Made by a program: the position numbers and the translations under genes | Shown here: piece by piece, positions 18,227 to 26,412 of the stretch | Numbering within the stretch: position 1 is the first letter of the stretch | How the letters are laid out: each line of letters opens with the position of its first letter | NCBI RefSeq assembly: GCF_003315135.1 | Contig: NZ_QNRK01000019.1 | Location: forward strand, 11,657 to 75,656 | From: Roseiarcus fermentans | Lineage (GTDB): Bacteria > Pseudomonadota > Alphaproteobacteria > Rhizobiales > Beijerinckiaceae | Length of the DNA: 64,000 nt | Direction of reading: 5' to 3' | Notes under the pieces: model-generated | The model's database searches: none | What the model saw: only the letters and a program-made list of their open reading frames with translations | Told to the model about the DNA's origin: nothing

Positions 18227-21211
18227 TCAGAACCACTCTCCTACCGGCGCCGACGCGCTCGCAGGGGGCAGGGCGTAAACGTCGAACAGCCTGCCTTCTC
18301 CGCCGTCGCTGACCGCCGCCAGACCGAGGGCTTCGGCGATGGGGATCCAGGCTTCGCCATCCGCCGTCTTGCGACGCAGCTTCATGTTGCGCGCGGGCAT
18401 GTAATAGCCAACCGCGCGCCGCTTCCAGAGCTTGCGGGCGGGCCGGTAGCTGGATTCGATCTCCGCTCGTCCCAGCACGCCGTTGAGATAGTCCTTCTTG
18501 CGGCGTGTTTTCGGCCAGAGATGCTCCGGCAGACATTCGAGCGTCTGGAGCAGGCCATCTGCGAAAAAGCCATGCGTATATCGGTAGGGCCCGAGCGGCC
18601 GGGCGGTCAGACCGCCGCAGTGGGTCTTGAGGCCGGCCAGCATCAACCCCAGGGGCCAGAATTCGCCCTGGCCGCGCTCGAGACGAACGAGCCGCCCGTC
18701 TGTGTGAACGTCGAGCGTCTCCGGTCCCAGGCGCTCGAATAGCGCCGCGACATGGGCGCGGGCGAAAGCGTGATCGTCGGTGGCGCGGTTGAGCGCGCCC
18801 ATCCAGGCGGTGTGTCCGTAATCGTCGACGATCTCCGGATCGGCGCCGCGCGCGAGCAGGGTTTCGATCAGCACGACGTTGCCGGCGCGCGCGGCGAGCA
18901 TCAACGGGGTGGCGCCGCAATAGGTCTTGTGGTCGACGCCGTAGAGGTCGCAATCCTGCAGGACGGCCTTCGTGGATCGTTCGAGATACGGCCGCAACTG
19001 TCGCTCGCGCACCGCGGCCGCCGCGCGCGTCGCGCGGCCCATCGGGTTACGGGGATCTTCCGAGAATCCCTTAACCTTGGCGAGGTCGACCAACTTGCCG
19101 TCGTGAAAGACCTGCGCGATGCGGGCCAGCAACCGCCCGCGGTGGGTCAGCGTCAGCGCAGGCGCGAATTTCGCTTCCGCGAGCCTTTCGACATAGGCGC
19201 CCTGTCCGTGCCACAACGCAAAGTCGAGCAGGGCCTGTTTGGTCTTGGCGGACGGATTTTTGGGATCGAGCGCCTTGGGCGTCCATTCCCGCAGGGTCTC
19301 AAGCGACCAAGGCGTCCATGGCGTCGGCCGTGCGGCCAGAAACGTTTCCCGGATCGCGCGCGCCTGTTCCTGCTTGCCCTGCAGTTCGAGCTTGCGGGCC
19401 TCCTGCGCCCATTCGTCCTTGCTCGACGCCGGAGCCACCGTCGGCGCGATGTCCGCGATCTCCTTGAGCTCGAGCAGTCGGAGCAACGGGTGCTGAACGT
19501 CGGACTCGACGATCGTCAGTCCCTCGACTGCGCGGGTCATCGCGACATAAAGCGCGTTGACGTAGAACTTGTTGATCTCGAGCGATTTGTCGGACTTGTC
19601 CTTGGCGCGGCGGTAATCGAGCTCCTCGCCTTCGAGATCGCTAGGCGCGACGTCGCGGCACACTTCGCCGTAAGGAGCGCGGTTCGCCGAGATCATCTGG
19701 AACAGGATGACGTTCGGATATTCGAGGCCTTTCGCCTCGTGAACGGAGAAGATGAGCGGCGTTGCGAAATGGGCGCGGGCGGCCGCCTTGTCCTCGTCGC
19801 GCAGGACGATGACCGCGTAGCGAACGGACGCGCGCGACGTGGCGTTGAGCGCGCGCAAGACCTTGTCTTCGCCCTTGAGCAATTGCGCCGCGCCCGCCGC
19901 GCCGGAGGCGCACCGGACAAGGAAATTGCTCTCGCGGTCGACCGAGCCGAAACGCGCCTGTTTGATCTTCAACAGTCGGTTGGCGAGGTCGGTGACGGCC
20001 TGCGTATTGCGGAAGTTGGTCTGCAGAACGGAGATTTCGCGCGTGGCGGAAGTGTCTTCGGCCGCCTCCGCCGTTCGCCAGAACAGCGCGCGCACCGATG
20101 CCCAGGAAAAGAAGTTCGGATGCACGATCTGATGCGAATCGCCGCAAAGCAGGAAATGATGCTTGGTCTTGAGCGTATCGAGGATCAGCGCGAGCTCGGC
20201 GTTGGTGAAATCCTGCACCTCGTCGACGATGACGAAATCGTAGCGGGGCTCGGCCTTGGCGCGCCAAGCGTGCGAGACGAGGTTGAGATCGAAGAGCTTC
20301 TCCTCTTTCAGCCAAGCCCGATATTTCTCGAAGAGGTCATGCACGGCCGCGCGCGCGTCTCCCGCCGGGTAGAGCGATTGGCGCACGCCGAGCGCCTGAT
20401 ATTCGGCCTCGGTCAGCGCCCCGCCCGCGGGCGCGCCGAGCACGCCGCGGAATTCCTCGAACAGCGCATGCGCGTCCGCCTGCCGCAAATCGCCTTTGAG
20501 GCCGCCTCGCCGGCGCTCGAGCCAGGCGCGGAAGGCGGAAATATGAACCTCCTCGCCCTCAGGGACGGCGATCGTATCGACGAATTCGCGAAAGCTCATG
20601 AATTCGGCGTTCTGGTGCGGATTTTCATAGCTGTGCGCGCCATAGAGCCGGCGCGCCGTCTGCGCGAGATAGGCGGAGAGCGTCACATAGAGGACGTCTC
20701 CAGCCGCCTCGCGCATCTTGGCGAGCGTCACGGCGGTCTTGCCCGAGCCCGCGGGGCCGATGATGACAAGCGGCGGCGCATGGCGGCGCACCGCCTCCTG
20801 CGCGGCGTCGAGAACGATCGGCTTGTCGATGAGGTCGAATTCCACCGCCTCCGGCGGCAGCCACTTGAGCGCCCAGCCCAGGCGCGCGGTCGGCTCGGGC
20901 TGAGGCGTCAGATCGTCCGGACCGGCCTCGATCTTGTTGCGATCCACCGGCGCGCCCCGCAGGAAGCGAGACTTTTCGTAGGCGTGGTCGGCGATCACCT
21001 CCAGAAACAGGCAGACGGTTTCGCCGTTGTATGGGACGAATTGCATCAGGAGGCGCGCCTCGTCGCTGAGCTTGGCTCGCCAATAGGGCGTGGGGGCGAG
21101 TTTCTTAAGCCCTGCGGCGGCGAAGTCGCCGCGGGCGAGCGCCGCTTGCAGTCGTTCGAGCGGTTTGGCGAAGCGGCCGGGGCGGAGGTCGCGATATGTG
21201 ACGATTCGCAT
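18227..21211 (-). CDS. UvrD/Rep-type superfamily 1 helicase with C-terminal ankyrin repeats
   Basis: 994 residues. Residues ~1-95 form a small domain (KLSDEARLLMQF..., VCLFLEVIADHAYEKSRF) that resembles the RelE/ParE fold. Walker A is GPAGSGKT (Lys158). Walker B is VDEVQD (330-334). The helicase C-terminal motifs are VHEAKGLEYPNVILF near residue 490 and LYVAMTRA with Met558. Residues ~764-806 make one or two ankyrin repeats (GATPLMLAARAGN, then LLARGADPE, DDYGHTA). It should translocate on single-stranded DNA using ATP. The start at Met 21211 was preferred because the 67 upstream codons look non-coding. It is divergent from the disrupted DUF1403 gene. Its role in repair or defence is unknown. 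Confidence 0.87.
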   Translation of the reverse strand: MRIVTYRDLRPGRFAKPLERLQAALARGDFAAAGLKKLAPTPYWRAKLSDEARLLMQFVPYNGETVCLFLEVIADHAYEKSRFLRGAPVDRNKIEAGPDDLTPQPEPTARLGWALKWLPPEAVEFDLIDKPIVLDAAQEAVRRHAPPLVIIGPAGSGKTAVTLAKMREAAGDVLYVTLSAYLAQTARRLYGAHSYENPHQNAEFMSFREFVDTIAVPEGEEVHISAFRAWLERRRGGLKGDLRQADAHALFEEFRGVLGAPAGGALTEAEYQALGVRQSLYPAGDARAAVHDLFEKYRAWLKEEKLFDLNLVSHAWRAKAEPRYDFVIVDEVQDFTNAELALILDTLKTKHHFLLCGDSHQIVHPNFFSWASVRALFWRTAEAAEDTSATREISVLQTNFRNTQAVTDLANRLLKIKQARFGSVDRESNFLVRCASGAAGAAQLLKGEDKVLRALNATSRASVRYAVIVLRDEDKAAARAHFATPLIFSVHEAKGLEYPNVILFQMISANRAPYGEVCRDVAPSDLEGEELDYRRAKDKSDKSLEINKFYVNALYVAMTRAVEGLTIVESDVQHPLLRLLELKEIADIAPTVAPASSKDEWAQEARKLELQGKQEQARAIRETFLAARPTPWTPWSLETLREWTPKALDPKNPSAKTKQALLDFALWHGQGAYVERLAEAKFAPALTLTHRGRLLARIAQVFHDGKLVDLAKVKGFSEDPRNPMGRATRAAAAVRERQLRPYLERSTKAVLQDCDLYGVDHKTYCGATPLMLAARAGNVVLIETLLARGADPEIVDDYGHTAWMGALNRATDDHAFARAHVAALFERLGPETLDVHTDGRLVRLERGQGEFWPLGLMLAGLKTHCGGLTARPLGPYRYTHGFFADGLLQTLECLPEHLWPKTRRKKDYLNGVLGRAEIESSYRPARKLWKRRAVGYYMPARNMKLRRKTADGEAWIPIAEALGLAAVSDGGEGRLFDVYALPPASASAPVGEWF

Positions 21212-21543
21212 TCGGGAAGTGTACGCGAACGGCGCGCGGAAACCGCGTCGTTCAGCCGAGGGACGCGGCGTCGAAGTCCCTTCGATCAGAAATGGATGCC
21301 AAACGCCATCTGAACGCAGATCAGACGCGTGATGACGGTGGCAATAATGAAGCGAGATTTGATGCGGATATTGGGGCCTCCCCCCACATTGGAACTCTGC
21401 CCGCTTTGCCATTACGTACGGTTCCAGGGTTTTTCATAAACGTCTGATAATGCAATTATCGGACATCGAATCTGGTCGACACCTGGGGCGCTTTCGCTGC
21501 CAAACGATGGTCATAAGCGCCGCCGTCGGCTACCATTTCCGGC
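21212..21543. other. 332-bp divergent intergenic region
   Basis: Lies between the leftward helicase and the rightward DUF1403 5' half. It presumably holds both promoters. No gene seen. Confidence 0.5.
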
Positions 21544-21758
21544 ATGATTCGCGTCGACCCCGTCCCCTTCGAACCGCCCCGCGCTCCCGCCTGGGCCCGG
21601 CCGGGCGGGTCTTTTCGCGACAATTCCGAGGCGGACGCCCTGTTTTTCGCCGGCGCGGCCCTCGCGGCGCTCGATTCCGTCGCCAAATCCGACCCGCCGT
21701 GGGCCGGCGCCTTTCGCCGCCGCCTCGCCCTGAAGAGCGCCGTCGCGGTAGCCCAGAA
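21544..21758 (+). pseudogene. DUF1403 family protein, 5' half, split by IS6
   Basis: Encodes the N-terminal ~71 residues of a DUF1403 protein (ALFFAGAALAALDSV, PPWAGAFRRRLALKSAVAVAQ). The frame ends where the IS6 element begins, after GCCCAGAA. The 3' half lies inverted at 23766-24506. Joining the two at the shared GCCCAGAA restores one continuous frame of about 315 residues, the usual size. Function is unknown; in rhizobia the gene commonly sits next to a ScpB-like gene, as it would have here. Confidence 0.85.
21751..21758 (+). repeat. 8-bp target duplication (GCCCAGAA), left member
   Basis: The eight bases directly outside the left inverted repeat of IS6. The same octamer occurs inverted at 24499-24506, exactly where the DUF1403 coding sequence resumes. 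Eight base pairs is the normal IS6 target-duplication length. Confidence 0.8.
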
Positions 21759-22653
21759 GGCTCTGTTGCAAAACCCACCGTCCTCCGTCGAGATGGGCCC
21801 AGTGCGAGGGACGGGAGCGGGCCATGTCGGACTTCAAGGGGCGCCACTTTGAGGGTGAGGTCGTGCTCTGGGCGGTCCGGTGGTATTGCCGCTACGGGGT
21901 GAGCTATCGTGATCTCGAGCAGATGATGGGCGAGCGCGGCGTCTCGGTCGACCATTCGACGATTTACCGTTGGGTTCAGAAATACGCACCCGAGATCGAG
22001 AAACGGCTGCGTTGGCAGTGGCGCGGGCCGCGCTCGACCAGCTGGCGGATCGACGAGACCTACGTGAAGGTCCGCGGCCAATGGGCCTATCTCTACCGGG
22101 CCGTCGACAAGCATGGGAACACCATAGACTTCTACCTCTCCCCGACGCGCAACACGGCGGCGGCGAAGCGCTTTCTCGGCAAGGCGCTGAGCGGCCTGAA
22201 GGACTGGGAGAAGCCGAGGGTCATCAACACCGACAAGGCGCCGACCTACGCCGCCGCGCTGACCGAGCTGAAGAAGGAAGGCCGATGTCCCGAGGAGACG
22301 CTGCACCGGCAGGTCAAATATCTGAACAACATCATTGAATCTGACCATGGGAAGCTGAAGCAGCTGATCCGACCGGTCAGAGGCTTCAAGACGCTGAAGA
22401 CGGCCTACGCAACGATCAAAGGCTTCGAAGTGATGCACGCGCTCCGCAAAGGACAGGCATCGGCCTTCAATATCACGCGTGACATGCGAGGCGAGGCTCG
22501 CATCGTCGAGCGCGCCTTCGGTCTCGGCGCCTCCGTCCTGGCTGAGACAGTCCAATTTCACAGCGAGCAGATCGAACTCGAATCGGCGTGACAGGTTAAC
22601 CGAACCATTCGGGCGCCTTCGTGCGGCCCGCGCCGGAAGATTGCAACAGCGTC
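21759..22653 (+). mobile_element. IS6-family insertion sequence
   Basis: The left terminal repeat GGCTCTGTTGCAA starts at 21759. The right end at 22641-22653 (TTGCAACAGCGTC) matches it in reverse at 11 of 13 positions. The length of about 895 bp and the single transposase gene are normal for IS6. The eight bases on the two sides do not match each other, so this copy is not a simple insertion. That is explained by replicative inversion. Confidence 0.8.
21824..22591 (+). CDS. IS6-family transposase
   Basis: 255 residues, normal for IS6/IS26-type enzymes. An N-terminal helix-turn-helix (YGVSYRDLEQMMGERGVSVD, then STIYRWV) precedes the DDE domain. The catalytic residues are in WRIDETYV (Asp), INTDKAPTY (Asp) and NIIESDHGKLK (Glu). 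These enzymes transpose by replicative cointegrate formation and, within one replicon, cause inversions or deletions. The gene is intact. Confidence 0.93.
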   Translation: MSDFKGRHFEGEVVLWAVRWYCRYGVSYRDLEQMMGERGVSVDHSTIYRWVQKYAPEIEKRLRWQWRGPRSTSWRIDETYVKVRGQWAYLYRAVDKHGNTIDFYLSPTRNTAAAKRFLGKALSGLKDWEKPRVINTDKAPTYAAALTELKKEGRCPEETLHRQVKYLNNIIESDHGKLKQLIRPVRGFKTLKTAYATIKGFEVMHALRKGQASAFNITRDMRGEARIVERAFGLGASVLAETVQFHSEQIELESA

Positions 22654-22951
22654 GTTCGTGCAGGAGCACTTCGCGACGGCTCACATGCCGGAGGCCGGCG
22701 TCGTGGTGATGAATATGCACAAGGCAAAGGGGAAGCAATTCGACGAGGTTATCATCTTCGAGGGGTGGCCGAAGCGGGCGCGAGGCGAGATCGTAGCCAA
22801 TCCTGGTCGGATCGTATCCGGCAATGTCTATGATGGGCCGATGACGCAGGCGCGCCAGAATTTCCGCGTCAGCGTCACGCGCGCAAAGGTCCACACAACG
22901 ATCATGACGCCGAGGGACGACGTATGCGTGCTGCTGAGGCCGACTTCCTAG
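22654..22951 (+). pseudogene. C-terminal fragment of a UvrD-like helicase
   Basis: Encodes ~98 residues. It has the superfamily 1 motifs [19 protein letters not shown] and, near the end, [13 protein letters not shown], the last helicase motif. The N-terminal part with Walker A and B is absent because the IS6 boundary lies immediately upstream. The sequence differs from the intact helicase at 18227-21211, so it is a remnant of another gene. It lies inside the inverted segment and originally faced the other way relative to DUF1403. Confidence 0.75.
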
Positions 22952-23104
22952 AGACTGCCCTTCGCCATGGTGGCCACCATGTGAGCACCATGCCGGAAAA
23001 GCGAATGACCGCCCCGCGACCGCCTTCCGATAACACAATGATTTCCTGAGGAGGCTTTCAGTAGGCGAACCGAACCTCTGCTCCCACCCTTGGCAGAATG
23101 TACC

Positions 23105-23761
23105 CTACTCGACCCGATCTCTCGACTCTTGCGATCGCATCAAGCGGTCGCTGACGGTCTCCGCCTCCGTTCCGATCAACCCCGCGTCCTTGAGCGCCTC
23201 GATGTCCGGCAGGTCGCGCAGCGACTCGAACCCGAACTCGAACAGGAATTTCTCCGTGGTGACGTATGCATAGGGCGCGCCGAGTTTCGGGCTGCGGGGC
23301 CCGGCGGCGATCAGGCCCTCTTCGCGCAGCGCGGCGATCAGGTCGCGCGAGATCTCCCTCCCGAACATCTCGGAAATCTCCCCCCTGGTGACCGGCTGAA
23401 ACATGGCGACCGCCATCAGCACGCCGGCCTCGAGTTTCGTCAGCTCTTTCGCGTCGGCCGGGATGTCGAAGGCGACGCGAATAGCTGGGCCGAAGGCGGG
23501 CCGGGTGTGAAGGGCAAAACTCTCCCCTGCCCTGACCAACATGATCGGCCGCCCGCGCAGATCCTCGCTGAGATCGTCAAGCAAAAGCTCGAGCGCGCAG
23601 TCGCGGCCGACGACGCGGGCGAGCACGTCTCGAGTCACCGGCTTCGCCGCGGCGAACAGCACCGCCTCGACCTGCGCCTTCCATTCGCGCCAGCGCAGTT
23701 CCGGCGGCATGTCGGCGAGCTCGCGGTCGAAGTCAGTCTCTGGGTTGAACTTCCGCGCCAT
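23105..23761 (-). CDS. ScpB-like protein (SMC-Scp complex subunit family)
   Basis: 218 residues with tandem winged-helix character. The segments EWKAQVEAVLFAAAKPVTRD, VLARVVG and LTKLEAGVLMAVAMFQPVTRGEI are typical of ScpB. ScpB pairs with ScpA and SMC in chromosome condensation. This version belongs to the accessory rhizobial type found beside DUF1403, so a plasmid or accessory role is possible and scpB proper is probably elsewhere. Its ATG at 23761 lies four bases after the DUF1403 stop, showing the two were one operon. Shared regulation is now lost because IS6 separated them from the promoter at 21.5 kb. Confidence 0.82.
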   Translation of the reverse strand: MARKFNPETDFDRELADMPPELRWREWKAQVEAVLFAAAKPVTRDVLARVVGRDCALELLLDDLSEDLRGRPIMLVRAGESFALHTRPAFGPAIRVAFDIPADAKELTKLEAGVLMAVAMFQPVTRGEISEMFGREISRDLIAALREEGLIAAGPRSPKLGAPYAYVTTEKFLFEFGFESLRDLPDIEALKDAGLIGTEAETVSDRLMRSQESRDRVE

Positions 23762-23765
23762 GGCG

Positions 23766-24506
23766 TCAAAGCCCGTAAAGCCGGAATGCCGCGCGGCCGG
23801 TGAGCTCGCGCGCCGCGCCAAGCGCGACCAGGCGGTCGAACAGCCGCCGCCGGGCGCGATCGCTGAGGCCCGCGATGGGCGCCGCGGCGGAGACCGCGTC
23901 GTCGCCTAACAGCGCCGTGATGGCGCCGGTCTTGCCCTTAGCTCGAAGCTTCGGCGCGGCGTCAGCGAGCCGGACCGCTCGGCGGGAAAGGTCCTGCGCC
24001 AGGTCGAGCGCGGCGAGCGCCGCGCGGCCGTAGCTCAGCGCGACGAGCCTGCCCCACCCCGCCTCGCCCGGCCGCGGCCGCCGTCCCTCGCCCGCGGCGC
24101 GGCGGGCGAACAATTCGCCGGCAAGCAGCGGCAGCGGCGTCGGCCAGCCGAGGGTCTTGGCCAGCGCGGCGTCGGCGCAAAGAAGCGCGAGCGACTCGAC
24201 GTCGGCCCGAAGGTCCATGACCGCTGTGGCGGCCGCGGCTGCGACGACCGGGGCCGGGCGACCTCCGATGACTATCTCCCGGAGTGCGGCGATGAGCTCC
24301 GCCGCGTGCTCCGGCGGGATCGGCGACTGCAGGTCGGCAGCGACCACAACGAGCCGCCCGGGGCGGAAGGCGCTGCCGTGGTCGACGAGCGCGCGGAACG
24401 CCGAATAGGCCCGTCCCGCGGGACCGAGATCTTGCCCGGGCTTGGCGAGGGCGATCGCGTCGCGCAGCGCCGCTTCATCCTCCCGCCTGTTTAGCAGGTT
24501 CTGGGC
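23766..24506 (-). pseudogene. DUF1403 family protein, 3' half, inverted
   Basis: Encodes the C-terminal ~244 residues of DUF1403 (NRREDEAALRDAIALAKPGQ, then DLGPAGRAY). Coding homology begins exactly at the inverted GCCCAGAA octamer. DNA further upstream on this strand reads in frame but is unrelated. With the start region gone, translation would need a chance start. It feeds directly into the ScpB-like gene. Confidence 0.85.
24499..24506 (-). repeat. 8-bp target duplication (GCCCAGAA), right member, inverted
   Basis: The plus strand reads TTCTGGGC, the reverse complement of 21751-21758. It marks the far boundary of the segment inverted by IS6. No second IS6 end follows it, so the partner copy was lost later. 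The 130 bp between here and the next element are unassigned. Confidence 0.78.
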
Positions 24507-24636
24507 ATAGGTCCAAGACGGCCGAATGCCGTGTGGTCGGCTCGATCGCCTACGGCAATCCTGATGGTGATGTCCTGAGTGGGTGGACTCCCCCCGATCG
24601 ATAGACACGACGAACGAGACCGTTGAGTCGGATTTC

Positions 24637-26158
24637 GTTGAAAAACCCCTTCTTGAGGCAGGCGCCATACGGGTCAGCGGCGGCTGTCAACGAGGCAAAA
24701 GCGGGGGTCCCCGCTTCATGTGGCGAAGACCGGCCCCTGGAAGGGCGCCAGCTTCGCCAGTTTCCGCAGATTTTGGGCTGTGGCGGCTAATAGGAACTCG
24801 TCTTTGGCTCCGCTTGGGCCGCGGAGGCGCAATCGATCGAGCCTGAGGATGCGCTTCAGATGAGCAAAGAGCATCTCGACCTTCTTTCGCTCGCGACACG
24901 AGACGGCGTAGGCCTCGGTCTTCGCGATCGCACGGGCCTTGTCGCGAGCGGCTTCATAAATGGAGCGGCCGATTGTCCGTACTGGGCCGTTTGGGCAGCA
25001 CTTGGGCTTGAGCGCGCAGGCTTCGCAGTCCTGCTTGCGCGCAAAGTAGATCATGGTGCCGGCTTTCGTCACCCCATCGCGGGGCTTAGCGAAAGCGCGG
25101 TGGTATTTCTTGAGCTCTTTGCCGTCGGGGCAGACATAAACGTTGCGCTCTGGATCGAAGGCGAAGTCGCTGCGGGAGAAGGTTCCGTCCGTGCGCTCGG
25201 CCTTGTCGATCAGTTTCACATGCGGCTCGATCCCGCGCTCGTCCACCAGCCACGCAACTATCTCGGCCGAGCCGTAGCCCCCATCCGCGACCAGGCGCGA
25301 CGGGGTGACGTCGAACTGTTCGGCCGTGCGGTCGAGCATCGTTTTGGCCGCGCCGACTTCCGCTTGGCGAATGGTCGTCGTCGCCTCGACGTCCATGATC
25401 ACCGCATGCTTCAGATCGATGAGATAGTTGTCGGAATAGGCATAACCGGCGACGGAGTTGGCCGAGGCGGTATAGCGGGCCGCCGGATCGGTTGGCGAGA
25501 TCACCTTCGGTTCGACCGGCGTCGACCCGCCGAAGGCCGCGTCGTCCAGGACCGACAGATATTCAGCGACGGCGCGACTGGACGTCGGGTCGAGGTCTTC
25601 GGCCTGGAGACGCTTCGCCGCCGATGCGCGTCCGCCACGATGATGCTGGCGTCGACCGCAAACGCTTCGCCGCCCACGATCCTTTCCTTGATGCAGCGCG
25701 CGACCACGGTCTCGAACAGCTTGCGCAGGAGATCGCTCTCGCGAAAACGGCCGTGACGGTTCTTGGAAAAGGTCGAATGATCCGGGACGTCGCCGTCGAG
25801 CCCCAACCGGCAGAACCAACGGTAGGCCAGATTGAGGTGGACCTCGTCGCACAGCCGCCGTTCGGAGCGAATACCGAAGCAGTAGCCGACGATCAGCATC
25901 CGGATCATCACCTCGGGATCGATCGAGGGGCGACCCGTCTCGCTGTAATACGGCTCCAGATGCGCGCGGACCTCCGAAAGGTCGACGAACCGGTCGATCT
26001 TGCGAAGCAGGTGATTGTCCGGGACATGCCGCTCGAGGCTGAAGCCGTAGAACAGCGACTCCTGCACCACTTTCCGCTCGCCGATCATCGCGAAAGCCCC
26101 AGAATCATTAAGAAAACTGAATCAGAGCCGAGTCCGCGAAGCAAGCGAGTTTTTCAAC
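24637..26158 (-). mobile_element. IS1182-type insertion sequence (frameshifted)
   Basis: Terminal inverted repeats GTTGAAAAAC (24637-24646) and GTTTTTCAAC (26149-26158) bound a leftward transposase. The similarity extends a few bases further out on both sides, so the true ends could be up to eight bases beyond. The length of about 1.5 kb fits. No clear target duplication was seen. Confidence 0.72.
24716..26088 (-). pseudogene. IS1182-type transposase, frameshifted
   Basis: The 5' part (26088 to about 25630) reads VQESLFYGFSLERHVPDNHL through GEAFAVDASIIVADAHRR. The rest continues in another frame from AAKRLQAEDLDP to the end. DDE residues are visible in VDASIIVAD, LVADGGYG and ERKKVEMLFAHLKR, and the cysteine cluster CEACALKPKCC is typical of this group. 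A single-base shift near 25620-25640 breaks the gene. A programmed shift is not known for this family, so I call it inactive or a sequencing error. Confidence 0.82.
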
Positions 26159-26412
26159 AATATCAGTCGGATTGCGGTCGTTGGCCGAACGCGCAGGCAG
26201 CGCCAGGTGCGGACATTGTGCGCCGTACCGCCGCAATCCGCTTGCAGACAGGCTCGGAATGTAGTCGCGCGCCTGGGCTCGTCCGCCCTGAGTAATTTCC
26301 GAATCTGGCGCTGCCGAGCGAGGCCACCTACCGTGCTTGCCTAGCCCGCCGACTGGCGCCGCCAGATCGCAGACGATCCGGCCGCAAGCGGGCAATCCGA
26401 GCGAGGTCTTCC

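Noticed and set aside
18752-21313. 853-codon plus-strand frame opposite the ankyrin helicase
   Set aside because: Antisense shadow; the minus strand has all helicase motifs.
25501-26088. Programmed frameshift in the IS1182-type transposase
   Set aside because: No slippery sequence evident at the junction and the family is not known to use frameshifting.
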